From Chryseobacterium sp. MEBOG06 (GTDB lineage: Bacteria > Bacteroidota > Bacteroidia > Flavobacteriales > Weeksellaceae): a stretch of 64,000 nt of DNA. A program made the translations under genes and the position numbers. Within the stretch, counting starts at the first letter, position 1. Every line of letters starts with the position of its first letter. This document shows positions 63,421 to 64,000 of the stretch, one piece after another. Under the pieces are notes generated by a model. The model was not told the origin of the DNA. It searched no databases and worked only from the letters and a program-made list of their open reading frames with translations. The stretch covers positions 1,178,001-1,242,000 of the forward strand of contig NZ_CP084580.1 in the NCBI RefSeq assembly GCF_021869765.1, written 5' to 3'.

Positions 63421-63459
63421 TTTTTTTGTATTTTTATCCTTGGAAAACTTTGAATTTAC

Positions 63460-63467
63460 TATTTTTG
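63460..63467 (+). promoter_or_regulatory. -7 promoter element of the UbiA-family gene
   Basis: TATTTTTG matches TAnnTTTG, with TTG at 63440-63442 about 17 bp upstream, 17 bp before the ATG at 63485. Confidence 0.6.
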
Positions 63468-63484
63468 CATTTGAAACAACATAA

Positions 63485-64000
63485 ATGAAGAAATATTTAA
63501 AACTGCTCCGTGTGGAGCAATGGGTGAAAAACCTGTTTGTATTCGTCCCTCTGTTCTTTTCTGGTAATATCACCAACTTTGATCTGCTTGCTAAAAGCAT
63601 TTTCGCTTTTGCTATATTCTCTCTTGCAGCAAGCGTTGTTTATATCCTGAATGATTATAATGATATTGAGGCAGACCGGAAACATCCGGAAAAGAGAAGA
63701 AGACCTCTGGCAAGCGGAGCTATTTCAAAACCAAATGCTATAGGAATTCTTATAGGGCTGGTGGTAGCAGATATCATTCTCGTATTTTTAGCACAGTTTT
63801 ATTTTCAGCAGCCCTTATGGAAATTTGCTGTCATCATAGGTTTTTACGTCGTAATGAATCTGGCCTATACGTTCAGGCTTAAGCACGTTCCGATTATTGA
63901 TATTTTTATCATTGCAATCGGATTTGTACTGCGGGTACTTGCCGGAGGGTATATTACGGGGATCAGCATCTCACAATGGGCTATTTTATTAACTTTTGTA
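63485..64000 (+). CDS. UbiA family prenyltransferase, DPPR synthase-like (partial)
   Basis: The 172 residues present begin MKKYLKLLRVEQWVKNLFVF and contain the Asp-rich motif NDYNDIEADRKHPEKRRRPLASG (about 58-80), typical of decaprenyl-phosphate phosphoribosyltransferases. Several TM segments follow, and the gene runs off the right edge. The usual reaction moves a phosphoribose to a polyprenyl phosphate for cell-wall sugar donors; whether this protein does that here is inferred from the motif. Confidence 0.87.
   Translation, partial: MKKYLKLLRVEQWVKNLFVFVPLFFSGNITNFDLLAKSIFAFAIFSLAASVVYILNDYNDIEADRKHPEKRRRPLASGAISKPNAIGILIGLVVADIILVFLAQFYFQQPLWKFAVIIGFYVVMNLAYTFRLKHVPIIDIFIIAIGFVLRVLAGGYITGISISQWAILLTFV

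Noticed and set aside
1..64000. CRISPR array, rRNA operon, prophage
   Set aside because: No regularly spaced repeats, rRNA-like sequence or phage structural genes were seen.

Overview
The window comes from an AT-rich genome of the Bacteroidota, class Flavobacteriia, most likely Chryseobacterium or a close relative in the Weeksellaceae. This rests on three things: recalled family resemblance of the proteins (T9SS sorting tails, GEVED and IgGFc-binding-like surface proteins, DUF5683, GSCFA, WbqC); the promoter style, since -7 boxes of the form TAnnTTTG sit upstream of many genes; and the near absence of strong Shine-Dalgarno sites. The genus is an inference.

Region by region. Positions 1-3000 hold broken Rhs/polymorphic-toxin material: a partial CDS, a remnant of a regulator, a toxin fragment with a zinc-metallopeptidase motif, a lipoprotein, an Rhs tip with an unrecognised C-terminal domain, and a small membrane protein. 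From 3 to 6.6 kb come a secreted nuclease and an esterase-like/ABC exporter operon. From 6.8 to 15.6 kb are three large T9SS-exported surface proteins, two of them tandem paralogues. From 16 to 18.8 kb are two coupled TPR membrane proteins, only the first with an AraC-type DNA-binding domain. From 19 to 27.5 kb are an acid phosphatase lipoprotein, three tRNAs (Ser, Pro, Arg), a cell-wall amidase, aspartate ammonia-lyase and a small glycan locus (two glycosyltransferases, a flippase, an FkbM methyltransferase).

From 27.8 to 33.3 kb is a TolC-MacA-MacB-type tripartite efflux operon. From 33.5 to 41.9 kb are two DEAD-box RNA helicases flanking a phosphate uptake pair (DUF47 and Pit), a polyprenyl diphosphate synthase and a GSCFA-DUF4269-TatD operon. 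From 42 to 51.3 kb lie mostly housekeeping genes (obgE, adk, hpt, an ABC-F ATPase, purA), with small hydrolase and hypothetical genes between them. A complete IS3-family element with a 3-bp target duplication lies at 51386-52766. From 53 to 64 kb is a chromosome-partition and envelope block: tonB, parA, parB, DUF5683, dapB, a signal peptidase I and its apparently catalytically dead partner, WbqC, a subtilase, two lipoproteins and a partial UbiA-family prenyltransferase.

The most interesting points are the orphan Rhs toxin/immunity cassettes, the signal peptidase-like protein that lacks both catalytic residues, two perfect inverted DnaA boxes in a hairpin beside parAB, a five-codon upstream ORF before the ABC-F gene, a probable frameshift removing the signal peptide of the TPR-AraC regulator, and a family of imperfect hairpin sequences placed in gaps between co-directional genes. 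No CRISPR array, rRNA or prophage was seen.
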